The notes: generated by a model from the sequence alone, not told the origin. Shown: positions 31,410-41,491, counted from the stretch's first letter. The stretch is 64,000 nucleotides of DNA from JAAXHB01 sp965214945 (GCA_965214945.1 OZ244029.1:1240001-1304000); one strand, 5' to 3'. A program made the numbers and translations.

Positions 31410-32937
31410 TGGTCACTCCTTGGATGCCAGCGAATTCCAGGTCGAGGCCGTCACGTGTTTGCTCGGCCTGTGAGAGGAACTCAGATTCGTCGGCGGACCA
31501 GGTGTGGTCCGTGCCATGGCGCACCAGCAGGTAGCCGGCGCCGTGGGTGCGGTAGATGGCACCGTCATGGCGGCGCACCGACTGGAGCAGCTCCCAGTCG
31601 ACGCCTGAGGCGATCGGAGGCCAGCCCCCGATCGCATCGAAGCAGGTTCGAGTGGACATGAGAGTGCCTCCGGCCATGCCGCGGCCGTGCCTTACATAAC
31701 GCTCCGACTGTCCTGAGAAGCGGCGCAGCGTGCAGTCCGCGCCTGCAAGGTACACGTACTCGGAACCCTTGCCCGCGATGTCGGCGCCGGAGTAGTCGAG
31801 AGCCGACACGAGATCCCACAAGTGCTCGCCGTCGTACAGGTCGTCGTCGTCGAACTTCGTCATCAGTTCGCCCGATGATGCAGCCGCGGCGGCGTTGAGC
31901 ACCGCACCGAGAGGCTCGGTGCCTCTGACAGGCACCACTTGGGTCGGATGGCTGAGCATTTCCAACGCGCTATCGACCGAGGCGGGATCGAAACCTTCGC
32001 CGTGGGGTGCCAAGATAAGCTCTAGGTTCGGGTACGTCTGAGCGGCGACGGCTGCTACCGCCTGCTTGAGTAGTTCGGGACGACGGGTAGCTAGCAACAC
32101 CGAAACGCTCGGCGATGAGCCCTCCAGCCCCTTGAGTTCGAGGATCTGGCGCGTCCGTGCCCACTGGGAGTGCTTGCGCCACGCGGCTCGTCGCATGGCG
32201 ATGCTGAGCATCTCGCGCTCGCGGGCGTCTGCGTCGGCGATGATGGGGTCGGTCATTAGCCGGAGCAGCTCCGTCCCGAGATGTTCGGCGACATCCGCTC
32301 CACCGTCGTTCAAGCGGATCACAGCGCCTGTGGCGGCCAGAGCAGCCAACCTCGAGGCGCGAGCCGCGGCGCTGCTGTGAGATGCCGCTGTGTCTTGCAC
32401 GTGATGGGCGAGGCGCAGCCTCTGCCAGCTTCCAGGCGCCTTGGATAGAGCGCCCCCTCGAAGCGTGCGCGTGTCACTGAGCAGACAGATGCGGCTCGGT
32501 GCCAGCGCCATCGGAGCGCGGTCGTGCGCCGGTGTCCAGCCCACCGGGTTGAAAGCCCGCGCGTTGAATGCCGGTGTTGACGCCAGCGGCGGTAAGTCTG
32601 ACATCAGTACTGATGGCACGGCTCGGCCGGTAGCCACAGGAGCGAAAGCGGCGCGTCTGGGTATCGGCCTCAGATACTTGCTGTCGCGGCCGAAGATCCG
32701 CGCTCGGACGACGGCGGCAGCCCATCGCAGGACTCCTCGCGTTCGGTCCGCTCGGTGCGCCGTGCGCGCCCGGCGCCAGAGCCGAGCGACAAGGCAGAGG
32801 AGGTGCAGCGCGGCAGGCGGTCGCAGCAACCTCACCATCGATGTCGTGACCGAGTTCCCTACAAACGCGCTGGGCGGTGCCGCGCGGCAGGGGGTGGCTG
32901 CGACCTCACCGGGCGATGTCGATTCCGGCGAATACAA
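31363..32937 (-). CDS. GT-A-type glycosyltransferase, 524 residues
   Basis: Residues about 275-515 form a family-2-like transferase domain: SVSVLLATRRPELL, the AAQTYPNLELIL strand, the metal-binding FDDDDLYDGEHLWDL and a late HGTDHTW motif. The N-terminal half has no clear domain; one hydrophobic segment lies near residue 40-52. The start is uncertain: ATG 32937 overlaps the upstream gene by 32 bp, ATG 32838 does not. The transferase domain is a paralogue of the C-terminal domain of the 1095-residue protein upstream. Acceptor and donor unknown. Its 3' end overlaps the coiled-coil gene. Confidence 0.8.
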   Translation of the reverse strand: MYSPESTSPGEVAATPCRAAPPSAFVGNSVTTSMVRLLRPPAALHLLCLVARLWRRARTAHRADRTRGVLRWAAAVVRARIFGRDSKYLRPIPRRAAFAPVATGRAVPSVLMSDLPPLASTPAFNARAFNPVGWTPAHDRAPMALAPSRICLLSDTRTLRGGALSKAPGSWQRLRLAHHVQDTAASHSSAAARASRLAALAATGAVIRLNDGGADVAEHLGTELLRLMTDPIIADADAREREMLSIAMRRAAWRKHSQWARTRQILELKGLEGSSPSVSVLLATRRPELLKQAVAAVAAQTYPNLELILAPHGEGFDPASVDSALEMLSHPTQVVPVRGTEPLGAVLNAAAAASSGELMTKFDDDDLYDGEHLWDLVSALDYSGADIAGKGSEYVYLAGADCTLRRFSGQSERYVRHGRGMAGGTLMSTRTCFDAIGGWPPIASGVDWELLQSVRRHDGAIYRTHGAGYLLVRHGTDHTWSADESEFLSQAEQTRDGLDLEFAGIQGVTIMRKPPQAPQRTSLA

Positions 32938-35900
32938 AGTCGCAGCCGTCGCGGATCTCGCTAGCGCGCTCCAAGAAGTGCGATTCCGAGATGTTCCACG
33001 TGTGTTGTCCAGCGTGGCGCACCCGCATGTAGCCCGTGCCGTGGGCCCAGTAGATGCGGCCGTCCAGCTTCTTGATATCTTCCGCCAGCGCGATGTCGAC
33101 CTGCCGGGCCACTCTGCGCCAGCCGCCTGCCTCGGCCAGGGCGTGGCGGGAGATCATGAGCACGCCCCCGGAGACTCCCGCGTAGCTGAGGAAGCTCTCG
33201 GTGCGCTCCTGTCGATGGAGTTCTCTGACCGTCTTGTCGGCATTCGAGAGGTAGATGTACTCCGCTGCCTTTGCCACGAGTTCCGCCTTTGAGTACTCCT
33301 GGGCGAGCACGAGATCCCAGATGTGCTCTGAGCCGTAGAAGTCGTCGTCGTCCATCTTGGTGAGCAGGCTGCCTGAAGATGCGACCACCGCTGCATTGAG
33401 CAGAGCCCCCAGCGGCTGGTCGGCGCCCAATCGCACGATGCGGACGGGGCAGCGCAGCACGCAGGCGGCTCGCGCCATAACTTCGGCATCGCTGCCGAAG
33501 CCGCTTCCGTGCAAGGCCAGCACCAGCTCCAGGCACCTGTAGGTCTGGTGGCCGAAAGTGGCCAACACCGCGTCGAGGCGATGAGGCCGCCGCGTTGGGA
33601 TCAGCACTGACACCGAAGGCGGAGCCGATCCGATGCCTGCCGAGGTGAGCAGCTGCCGGGCGCGGCTTCTTAGTGAGTGGTCTCTGAGCGCCAGCCGCCG
33701 CATCTTGATGCTCAGCTGCTCGCGCTTGTGGCCGTCGGCTGCAACCACATGGCCGCTCGCCATCAGCCCATAGAGGTCCGGTCCCAGGCATCTCTCTAGC
33801 AGGTGGTTTAGCCTGCGGTCGGTGATGTGCACAGGCAGTCCCGTGGCTGCCAGGGCTGCCAGCACGCCGGCGCGCCGGACGGCGTCGCTGTGATATGCGG
33901 CTGAGTCGCTCACATAGTGAAGAGCACGCAGCTTGCTCAACAGTTCAGCATCGATGTTGAGGCTGGCGGGCTCGTGTCCGATGTGGCGCAGCAGCGTGCT
34001 CACACGCGCGTGGGCACCTGAATGGTCGGCCTTCCAGCCGATCGGGTTGACGGTTTCTGAGTCGAAAGCCTGTACTGCGAGTCGGGGATGCGTCTCCGAC
34101 AGCACCGTCACGGCATGTTGCGTCGCGGCGCCTGACATCGCCTTCAGCCTGCTGCGAGCCCGAGGCTTGTCCACTACGAACATGTCGACATGACGCTCGC
34201 GCAGTTTCGCTCGACTCTTGCGACCGCCTCCGACTACGGCGACCCGACTCGAAACTGCGAACACGGCCTCGGCTCGTCTGCCCATTACGGCGATCTCGGC
34301 GCCCAGCGGGTAGCGGGCTAACGGCGGCTCAGGGCGCTTGGCCTTGACTGCCGGGACGAATGGCTGAGACTTGATCACAACGGCGGACGGGTGTACTTCG
34401 ACGATCCCAAGCCTGATCAGCACCCGCCGAAGCACCGCGAACATCAGCCAGCGAGCAAAGCGCAGCGCGTCGCGCGGGCTACGGACGCGTCTCGCGTTCG
34501 CGGACAACGCCGAGCTATATCGGCGAAGTCTCGACGGCGTCGGCGGCGGAGTGTTGGGGCGGGGCAGTGGCGGCAGGGTGGGAGGGCTGGCGGGCGTTGC
34601 GCCGGAGTTCTGCACGCGCGACGCTGCGTCGGCACTGTCGGTCGAGTTGGCACCGCCTGTGTTGTTGTCGATGCCTGTTATGTCTTTGGTGCCGATGTTG
34701 TCTGCTGCGTCAGTGTCCTCGGCAGCAGCAGGGTCTGGACCGGGTGTGGCTTCAGAGTCGGATGCAGGGTGCTGGGTGTCGGCGGAGTCTGGACCGGGCT
34801 CCGCCCGTGCGCTGGCACCAGTACTTACAGGCGACGATTCGAGAGCCGCGTGATGAGCGCGGTTGAAATCTCGCTCGGCACCGAACAGATCGATCACATC
34901 ACCGAAATGCGCGACTTCGAGACCGCAGCGCCGAGCCCTGTGCAGAGCCCAAGACCTGGTGATCCACACCCTATGGCCTGAACCCAGCACCGCCCATCCC
35001 GACACTGCGTCGCCCAGCTTGCCGCGCAGCTTGCCGATCAGACCCTTCTCGAAATCAGCGCCGGCGGTGACACCGATATGGAACGGAGCAGCCGGGTAGG
35101 CCTCAGCGGCACCACCTTTGGCACCAAGGGAGACCCGCGGGTCCGGTCCGAAATGCCCGGTAACCCAGTCCATATCTTGCGCAGGGCTCTCTTCGATCCA
35201 AACTGCCAGGTCGTGTACTTCGCTGGCGAGCACTTGTTCGGTAGTCGCCAGCACATCGGAAGTGGACGCGTGCTCCGCGTGAACTGTGACGACATGCACG
35301 GGAACGGTGAAGAACCTCCCCGGAGTCGCGTTGCGCAGCCGGCGGTCGGCGATGAGATGGGAGATCTTCACCTGTTGGCGTGCCAGGCTTCGCTTCTCCT
35401 GGTCGTTGAGCGTCGCGCCCGGGCCCTGATGCCAGCACAGGGCGCGCCGACATGGCACAAGCACCGCGCCGCGCACATACGACCTCCAGCCGAACTCGAT
35501 GTCCTCAGAGCCCCACTGCGTGAACGTCTCATCGAAACCGCCCACGTCCCGGAAAAAGTCCGCGGACACGCCGAGGTTGCCGCCGGTGACTGTGCGGAAG
35601 ATGTCGTCGGCGCCCGACTTCAGGTCGTTCGTGCGGGCCATCCGGCGTTCTATCCACTCGGGGCGCTCGACTGTTCGCCCGACGAACAAGTCACCAAGGC
35701 TTCCGGTTCGCATCCTGACGGCCTCGGGCGTGACGCCGTCCACGTCAACATGCTTGCGGAACCCGAGGGTTAGCAGGTCGCAGGCCGCGTGGTGCCAGCG
35801 GGCGTGCTCCGCTAGCCAACCGGCTTCGGGCATCATGTCGCAGTCCAAGAAGACGAAGATCTCACCGTCGGCGGCCCTGGCACCGTTGTTGCGGGCGCGA

Positions 35901-36193
35901 GCGAGCCCGAAGCCGAGGTCTTCTTGGTGCACGACCTTCACCGAAAGCGCCGTGTCGGTGGGCTGAGCAAGGGGGTGCCGCGATCCGTCGTCCACCACCA
36001 CCACCTCGAACAGTTCCCTCGGGTAGGTCTGAGCTTCCAGCGCTGCCAGAGTCAGCTCAAGAGCCTCAGGTGCTTCGTAGTAGGGCACCACCACCGTGAC
36101 CGGCAGCCTCGGCTCGAACGACTCCGGCGCTGCCGTGGGCAGTGACGGCCAGTCGTTTCCCTTCACGACTGCGGGTGGCACTGCGGTGTTCAT
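32906..36193 (-). CDS. Two-domain glycosyltransferase, 1095 residues
   Basis: The first transferase domain (about 30-275) is a canonical GT2: TVVVPYYEAPEALEL, VVVDDGS, metal-binding FLDCDMM, and WGSEDIEFGWR with the catalytic acid, as in galactofuranosyl or chondroitin-type GT2 enzymes. A low-complexity Asp/Ala/Thr/Pro linker covers about 450-560. The second domain (about 855-1090) has SVSVLIPTRRPHRL, KMDDDDFYGSEHIWDL and HGTGYMRVRH and matches the neighbouring 524-residue protein. One protein could thus add two sugars in turn. It overlaps the GT-C gene upstream by 4 bp. Confidence 0.85.
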   Translation of the reverse strand: MNTAVPPAVVKGNDWPSLPTAAPESFEPRLPVTVVVPYYEAPEALELTLAALEAQTYPRELFEVVVVDDGSRHPLAQPTDTALSVKVVHQEDLGFGLARARNNGARAADGEIFVFLDCDMMPEAGWLAEHARWHHAACDLLTLGFRKHVDVDGVTPEAVRMRTGSLGDLFVGRTVERPEWIERRMARTNDLKSGADDIFRTVTGGNLGVSADFFRDVGGFDETFTQWGSEDIEFGWRSYVRGAVLVPCRRALCWHQGPGATLNDQEKRSLARQQVKISHLIADRRLRNATPGRFFTVPVHVVTVHAEHASTSDVLATTEQVLASEVHDLAVWIEESPAQDMDWVTGHFGPDPRVSLGAKGGAAEAYPAAPFHIGVTAGADFEKGLIGKLRGKLGDAVSGWAVLGSGHRVWITRSWALHRARRCGLEVAHFGDVIDLFGAERDFNRAHHAALESSPVSTGASARAEPGPDSADTQHPASDSEATPGPDPAAAEDTDAADNIGTKDITGIDNNTGGANSTDSADAASRVQNSGATPASPPTLPPLPRPNTPPPTPSRLRRYSSALSANARRVRSPRDALRFARWLMFAVLRRVLIRLGIVEVHPSAVVIKSQPFVPAVKAKRPEPPLARYPLGAEIAVMGRRAEAVFAVSSRVAVVGGGRKSRAKLRERHVDMFVVDKPRARSRLKAMSGAATQHAVTVLSETHPRLAVQAFDSETVNPIGWKADHSGAHARVSTLLRHIGHEPASLNIDAELLSKLRALHYVSDSAAYHSDAVRRAGVLAALAATGLPVHITDRRLNHLLERCLGPDLYGLMASGHVVAADGHKREQLSIKMRRLALRDHSLRSRARQLLTSAGIGSAPPSVSVLIPTRRPHRLDAVLATFGHQTYRCLELVLALHGSGFGSDAEVMARAACVLRCPVRIVRLGADQPLGALLNAAVVASSGSLLTKMDDDDFYGSEHIWDLVLAQEYSKAELVAKAAEYIYLSNADKTVRELHRQERTESFLSYAGVSGGVLMISRHALAEAGGWRRVARQVDIALAEDIKKLDGRIYWAHGTGYMRVRHAGQHTWNISESHFLERASEIRDGCDFVFAGIDIAR

Positions 36194-37815
36194 GGAAGCA
36201 CAGCGGCGGCTGTGATCAGCCGGTAGTCGCCAGACTCGGCGACCAGGTCGCGGCTTGCGTCACTCGGGAACCATTCCGGGATGCGGTCGGAGCGGAACAT
36301 CACCAGATCGGAGTCCCTCACCAGACCGAGTTTGCTTTCGGTCAGGCTCCATACTGGCAGATCCAGATAATACGAGACCCAGCGCGGTGTGTATATGTGC
36401 CGCGTTACCCACACACCTTCGGCCTCAGCCACCGCGTCACTGCCGAGTGCCCGCTCCAACACGGCGCCCCCGGTGGCGGGATCGGTGAGGTAGCGGTCAC
36501 GGGTCGAGCCCGAGACCACGGCGAACAATGTGGCTGCAGCCACCGCTGCGGCCACGGCGGCGGCGGCGCCTCGCCAGCGGGCGGGAAGCGCTCGGCGCGC
36601 TAGATCCGCCAGCGCGGCGAGTCCGATGGTGGCCGGCGCGAGCCAGGGGAAGTTCCACAGCCGGTGAATCCAGGCGCCCTGTTGTGCTCCGAAGGTCCAC
36701 GCTGCGGCAACGGCCAGCGTGATTGCGACGGGCGCGCGGGTGCGCCGATCGATGAGGCCAACGATCAGCGCAGGCGCCAAGAGCGCCCTCAGCCACAGCG
36801 GGGCCAGCAGCTCCTCGCTGGCGAAGCCCCACTGGCGCTGCAGGAACTCGCCGAAGCTGAAGCGGGCGCTCTGAGTGAGGGTGTCCACGTCATTGCCCAC
36901 GCGGAACGACACTTGGCTGCTGATCTCCGCCAGGTCGGTGGCGTTGAGGATCCATGCGGCAGTCGCGGCTGTGCCGAGGGCCGCTCCTGCGGCCACAGCG
37001 CTCAAAGCAGGCGAGAAGCCCGCTTTGAGCCATTCCCGAGCCCGTAGCGCGAAGGGTGCCGCCGCCACGTCTGGGGCGACTGCGTTCGAGTTACGCCGCC
37101 GATGAGGTCCTCCCGTGAACAGCCAGCACAGTGACAGCGCCAGTGCCGCCATCGCGATCCAGGACTGCATCACGGTAAGCACCGACAGTGCTGCGGCGCC
37201 GGCTAGGACCCAGCGCGGGCAGCGCTCGGCCTCTCGCAGCCACGCAACCATCGCCAGGGCGGCCACCAGGAGAGAAAAGCCCACGCCGATGCGCGCGTAC
37301 ACATAGAAGAAGCCGGTGGCGGCCATGGCGGAAACCGCCAGAAGCGTCGGCCCCCAAGCCAGGCCCCGGACGCGCAGCAGCGCCGCCATGAAGGCGATCG
37401 TGGCCGACCCCAACACAAACCCGGCGGCCCGCAGCGCCGCAAGGCTGTCACCCAGGAGGCCGAAGGAGGCGATGGAGATCGCGAGGGATAGAGGCGGGTG
37501 ATGGGCGTATGTCACCGCCGGCCGCGGCGGTGACATGCCCGCAACGATGTTGTACTCAGGCCACCCGTACGGCTGTATCGATGCTCCGAGGCGTGACGGG
37601 CCCGGGCCGAGTTCCCAGAAGTTTCGGGCCTGAAGGCCGAAGCGGCCGAGTATTCGGCCGTCGTCGCTGTTGCCGAGAGGCAGGTTGAGATCCGGCAGCC
37701 ATAGTGCCAGCACTACCAGGCAGATCAGCGTCACCGCAGTCCATCCCGATCGAAGCCATTCCGATCGAAGTCGCCGCGAGATCACTACACGCGCTCGGTC
37801 GAGCGCTGTCTTCAT
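36190..37815 (-). CDS. Polytopic GT-C-type glycosyltransferase
   Basis: The 541-residue protein has a first membrane helix at about 25-44, followed by an exposed loop with DLNLPLGNSDDGRILG (acidic pair expected in the GT-C catalytic loop) and HHPPLSLAI, then about ten more hydrophobic segments and a soluble C-terminal tail (from about 455). GT-C enzymes use polyprenyl-phosphate sugars and act outside the membrane. Specificity is not readable. It overlaps the 1095-residue transferase by 4 bp downstream and follows the sugar transferase by 64 bp. Confidence 0.78.
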   Translation of the reverse strand: MKTALDRARVVISRRLRSEWLRSGWTAVTLICLVVLALWLPDLNLPLGNSDDGRILGRFGLQARNFWELGPGPSRLGASIQPYGWPEYNIVAGMSPPRPAVTYAHHPPLSLAISIASFGLLGDSLAALRAAGFVLGSATIAFMAALLRVRGLAWGPTLLAVSAMAATGFFYVYARIGVGFSLLVAALAMVAWLREAERCPRWVLAGAAALSVLTVMQSWIAMAALALSLCWLFTGGPHRRRNSNAVAPDVAAAPFALRAREWLKAGFSPALSAVAAGAALGTAATAAWILNATDLAEISSQVSFRVGNDVDTLTQSARFSFGEFLQRQWGFASEELLAPLWLRALLAPALIVGLIDRRTRAPVAITLAVAAAWTFGAQQGAWIHRLWNFPWLAPATIGLAALADLARRALPARWRGAAAAVAAAVAAATLFAVVSGSTRDRYLTDPATGGAVLERALGSDAVAEAEGVWVTRHIYTPRWVSYYLDLPVWSLTESKLGLVRDSDLVMFRSDRIPEWFPSDASRDLVAESGDYRLITAAAVLP

Positions 37816-37879
37816 GCGTATGACGCGCCGGCACCGTGCAGCAGCACAACAGGCTCACCGGGGTGCGGTGGCGAGATCA

Positions 37880-39409
37880 TCATCGCGCCGAACCGCTAGC
37901 CATCACGTGCAGGCTCTTCAACATGATCTGCCAGTCGAGCACCGGCGACCAGTTCAGTACGTACTGCAGGTCGTGGCCCAGCTTGTAGACCGGGTCCGTC
38001 TGGTAGTGGCCTCGCGTCTGAGCTAGGCCGGTTATCCCCGGCGGCATGTCGTGCCGGCGCCCGTATCCGCGGATGCTCCGAGAGTGCTCTGCTACCAGGT
38101 CGGGCCGCTCCGGACGGGGCCCGACGATCGACATGTCGCCGGCGGCGACATTCCACAGTTGCGGCAGCTCGTCTAGGCGGGTGCGCCGCATCCACTTCAA
38201 GCCGGCAACGACGCGCGGGTCGTCGAGCGACGCCAAAACCGGCCGGCCTGCCGGCTCGGCTTCGTGCTTCATCGTGCGGAACTTCAGCATTGTGAACACT
38301 CGCCCGTGGCGGCCGACACGCTCCTGACGGTAGATCACGCCGGCGCCCGCCTGGATGCGCACCCACACAGCGAGCGCTGCTGCCAACGGCACAGCCACAG
38401 GCGTCAGCAGCAGCAGATGCACCAAGTCGAGCAGCCTCTTGAACCTCAGCCGGGACGGGGGCAGCACTTGCGTTCGCAGTGCCACAAAGGGCATGCCGCC
38501 GATCTGGACAGTTCGGCGCAGTCCGAGCAGGGTGTCAGGCGGGGTGATCCGCCGGTACACGCCCACGTTCCATCGCTCAAGCTCTCCCAACGGCTCGGGG
38601 TAGAGCGATTCCAGATGTTGTCCCGACAGCAACAGCACATCGCTGGCGCGGAACCGCCGCACCTGGGCCGACAGAAGCGTCTGCTCTGTGTTGCACTCGC
38701 CTGCGACCACCGCGCGGGGCTCCGACTCGCTCAGGTGTTGCCGCGCTCTGTTGATGTCGTCGGCGTCGCCCGCGAGCAGAACCCTCGCAACGCCGTTGCG
38801 CCGAGTGTGCAAGCTGCGGGCTGCGGCCCGGTTAAGCGTCACCAGCAGGCTTGCGGCGGCTGATAGAATGATCAGGTTCGCACGGGGCATCAGAAACTGG
38901 CCTGTGAGCAGCGCCGCCAAGCCGTCCCCGCAGATCGCCACTAACGTGAGCAGCGTCGCCTGTGGGAGTCTCCAGGTAAGTCCGAGCCGCTGTTCGGGCT
39001 CGTAGAGCCCTCCGAAGTAATAGACGGTCATGTGCAAGGCAACGGCGATAGCGAAGCCCGTCGCATATTGAGGCAGACGGTCCCCCGGCAAGTCGAGCGC
39101 GAAACGGGTGAGCGTTATGGCCCACATGAGGGCGTACAACGTGACGGCGTCCACTACGTACAGATAGCGAGACCCGCCGCGCTTTCGCGTGGGTAGGCCC
39201 GGGTTGACCGCGCGCTGAGACCGTGAGGCAGCCACTCTGCGCTCACTAAGGTTTGCGTCACGGTCGCTCAGGTTTGCGTCGTGAGAACGCCTCGCAGGGC
39301 CGTCGTTCGGGTCGGGCCCTGCGGCCTCACACACAGCGGGGGCTCCGACTCCGCGGGATGCTGACATCACGACGCAGCATGCCACGCTGCCACTGGGCCG
39401 GGCGCGCAT
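37880..39409 (-). CDS. Polyprenyl-phosphate sugar-1-phosphate transferase (WbaP/CpsE type)
   Basis: Starts glycan assembly by moving a sugar-1-phosphate to polyprenyl phosphate. The 509-residue protein has a variable Arg/Ser-rich N-terminus with a small repeat (DANLSDRDANLSER, about 44-57), four membrane helices (about 85-200), a CoA-binding-like middle domain and the bacterial sugar transferase domain from about 325: KRLLDLVH, ERVGRHGRVFTMLKFRTM, RRTRLDELPQLWNV and DMSIVGPRPERP. ATG 39409 lies 16 bp after the SpoIID-like gene; ATG 39367 is an alternative. Confidence 0.9.
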   Translation of the reverse strand: MRARPSGSVACCVVMSASRGVGAPAVCEAAGPDPNDGPARRSHDANLSDRDANLSERRVAASRSQRAVNPGLPTRKRGGSRYLYVVDAVTLYALMWAITLTRFALDLPGDRLPQYATGFAIAVALHMTVYYFGGLYEPEQRLGLTWRLPQATLLTLVAICGDGLAALLTGQFLMPRANLIILSAAASLLVTLNRAAARSLHTRRNGVARVLLAGDADDINRARQHLSESEPRAVVAGECNTEQTLLSAQVRRFRASDVLLLSGQHLESLYPEPLGELERWNVGVYRRITPPDTLLGLRRTVQIGGMPFVALRTQVLPPSRLRFKRLLDLVHLLLLTPVAVPLAAALAVWVRIQAGAGVIYRQERVGRHGRVFTMLKFRTMKHEAEPAGRPVLASLDDPRVVAGLKWMRRTRLDELPQLWNVAAGDMSIVGPRPERPDLVAEHSRSIRGYGRRHDMPPGITGLAQTRGHYQTDPVYKLGHDLQYVLNWSPVLDWQIMLKSLHVMASGSAR

Positions 39410-39425
39410 TCGCCCAGCGGCTCCG

Positions 39426-41432
39426 TCAACCCCGCCGCACTAGTGGGCTCAGGGCGACGTCGGGGCTGAGGGCGCCGGGCGCGGCAGCGAGCTGCCACAG
39501 GAACACGGCCATCCGTGATCGCGAGATGGGCTCATGAGGCTTGAAGACTATGGTGCCGTGCCAGGCCCGCACGAAGTTCTCGTCCACCCAGATGTCCCAC
39601 TCAAGCATCCACCTGACTGCCGGCAGGAAGTAGTCCTCTGAGTGGATGTCAAAGAACGGGATGTAGTGCTGGCTTGTGGTGCGGCCCGCGTAGCGCCACA
39701 AGAACGCGGCAATCTGAGCCGCTGTGAGCGGTTCGTGGGGGCAGAAGCGGTTGGGGGCACAGCCCTCGGTGATTCCGGCAGCGACCATCCAGGCCACGGC
39801 TGACGCGTAGTAGGAATCGGCTTCCACGTCAGTAAACGCTCGGCTGGTGTCAGAGTTCGGCCGGCCCGCGTAGCGCCAAAGGAACGTGGCGAACTGCGCA
39901 CGGCTGAGCGATTCGTCAGGCGAGAATGTGGTGGCTGTAGTGCCCTCAGTGATCCCGTTGCGCGCCATCCATGAGATCGCCTCTTGATAGGGCGCGTCAG
40001 CCGGAACATCAGTGAATTCCGGCCCATCGACATCTGTTTCGAGATCCTCTGAACCATCGCCCGCATCCGGCGGGCTGCCGACGAGCGCGATCTTCGTTGA
40101 GAGGAACGGACGACATCCGGTAGTGGCCTTGCAGCCCAGCACCATGGCGTTATAGAACCGGTATCCGTAAGGTTCGCCTCGGGCGTTTCGTACCTCCAGC
40201 GTGCGTTTCGAGCCCACGAGCGTCACCAAGGCGTCGTCGATCCACCCAGCCGGACCGGCGCCTGAGATCCGAATCTCCTGGATATCGCCCATGTCTAGAT
40301 CAGCATCCGGATAGTCCGCGAGCCAGCGCGACACTTGGTCGTAGCCGTAGGAACGGTGCCAGAGATGCAAACGGTTCTTGGGGTTGCCGTCTGTACCGGG
40401 AGCCGCGTCGTAGGGATCGGGCTTGGCCTCCAGGTACACCAAAGGCTCGTGCCACGGCACCTCAGGGTCAGCGGTGTAACCGCCATTGGAGGGAGAGAAG
40501 AAGGCCTTGATCACATACGGCAGGCCGTCGGTCGGCGTGTAGGTGACGACCGTGTCGTCGGTGGCGTCCACCACGTCGGCCCAAGGCCTCTGAGGCGCGA
40601 TTTCGGCCTCATGGTCCCAGGCATGGTACTCCTGGTCTGTCGTTGAGGTGTACAGGTTGAACGGCTCACCCCACCCGGCTCGCTCCTGCATTCTCGCCAC
40701 CGCGGAGCTGCGCCCGGCTATGGCTTGCGCCTTGAGCGCCTCGGTGTGCCAGCGCTGGGGCATCTCGTCGAGCCCGTAGAGGTACTCCTGCATCGTAAGG
40801 TCGCCGACGACCAGGCAATACTCGTTGGAACTGCTCCGCCCGCATCTGTTGACACCGGGCCCGGCTGGCGTGAGCTGGAACTGCCCGCGGGCGTAGCGTC
40901 GAGTTCCGTTGGGGATCCCCGCCACGCGCACCGGCTCGCCCGTGTTGAAGCTCACAGTGAGCACCGTGCCCGGGCAGAAGCCGTCGCACCAGTCGAAGCC
41001 GCTGGAATTGATGTGCCAGCCGCCGTCGAGACGCCGCACCCGGAGACGGTTAAGCGTGGTGTCGAGGAACTCACCGTCCATCGCTACAGAGAGCTGGCCC
41101 TCGGGTGTGAACTCCGTGGTGCTGTGAACGGCGATCCGCACTCTCACGTCGTCGGGCACCAGCGCAGGGTCGGTCACGACCTGGACGTCGGTGTAATAGA
41201 ACTGGAGTATCTCCACGTGGGAGAAGCCCGCCTCGGCCCGTCCCAGAGCTCCGTACTGGCTCAAGCCAACACCGTGGCCGTGGCCTCCGCCGACGAAGTG
41301 AAACGTGCGTTCCTCCTCGGCTGCGTGTGCGGCAGTTGCCGTGCTCGCAACGAGCGCGGCCAGAGCTACGAGCAAGTGCAGCGGCAAGCGCAACGCGCGC
41401 GTGATACGAGGTGGCATTCTTGGAATCAGCAT
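39426..41432 (-). CDS. Secreted SpoIID/LytB-like protein with three SLH domains
   Basis: Start at ATG 41432 gives a 668-residue protein with a signal peptide (about 12-38, ending AHAAEE). SpoIID hallmarks are present but in swapped order: GGGHGHGVGLSQYGALG, normally at the domain end, is at about 45-61, while EYLYGLDEMPQRWHTEALKA with the catalytic Glu and AFFSPSNGGYT come later. SpoIID-type enzymes cut glycan strands lacking stem peptides. Three SLH repeats close the protein (about 475-650; FTDVPAD, FTDVEAD and FFDIHSED starts), expected to bind a secondary wall polymer. It sits inside the glycosyltransferase run. Confidence 0.85.
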   Translation of the reverse strand: MLIPRMPPRITRALRLPLHLLVALAALVASTATAAHAAEEERTFHFVGGGHGHGVGLSQYGALGRAEAGFSHVEILQFYYTDVQVVTDPALVPDDVRVRIAVHSTTEFTPEGQLSVAMDGEFLDTTLNRLRVRRLDGGWHINSSGFDWCDGFCPGTVLTVSFNTGEPVRVAGIPNGTRRYARGQFQLTPAGPGVNRCGRSSSNEYCLVVGDLTMQEYLYGLDEMPQRWHTEALKAQAIAGRSSAVARMQERAGWGEPFNLYTSTTDQEYHAWDHEAEIAPQRPWADVVDATDDTVVTYTPTDGLPYVIKAFFSPSNGGYTADPEVPWHEPLVYLEAKPDPYDAAPGTDGNPKNRLHLWHRSYGYDQVSRWLADYPDADLDMGDIQEIRISGAGPAGWIDDALVTLVGSKRTLEVRNARGEPYGYRFYNAMVLGCKATTGCRPFLSTKIALVGSPPDAGDGSEDLETDVDGPEFTDVPADAPYQEAISWMARNGITEGTTATTFSPDESLSRAQFATFLWRYAGRPNSDTSRAFTDVEADSYYASAVAWMVAAGITEGCAPNRFCPHEPLTAAQIAAFLWRYAGRTTSQHYIPFFDIHSEDYFLPAVRWMLEWDIWVDENFVRAWHGTIVFKPHEPISRSRMAVFLWQLAAAPGALSPDVALSPLVRRG

Positions 41433-41491
41433 GACGAGATGAGCCGTTCGACGACGACCCGCCCGCGTGCCGTCACGACTGCCGCCGGAGC

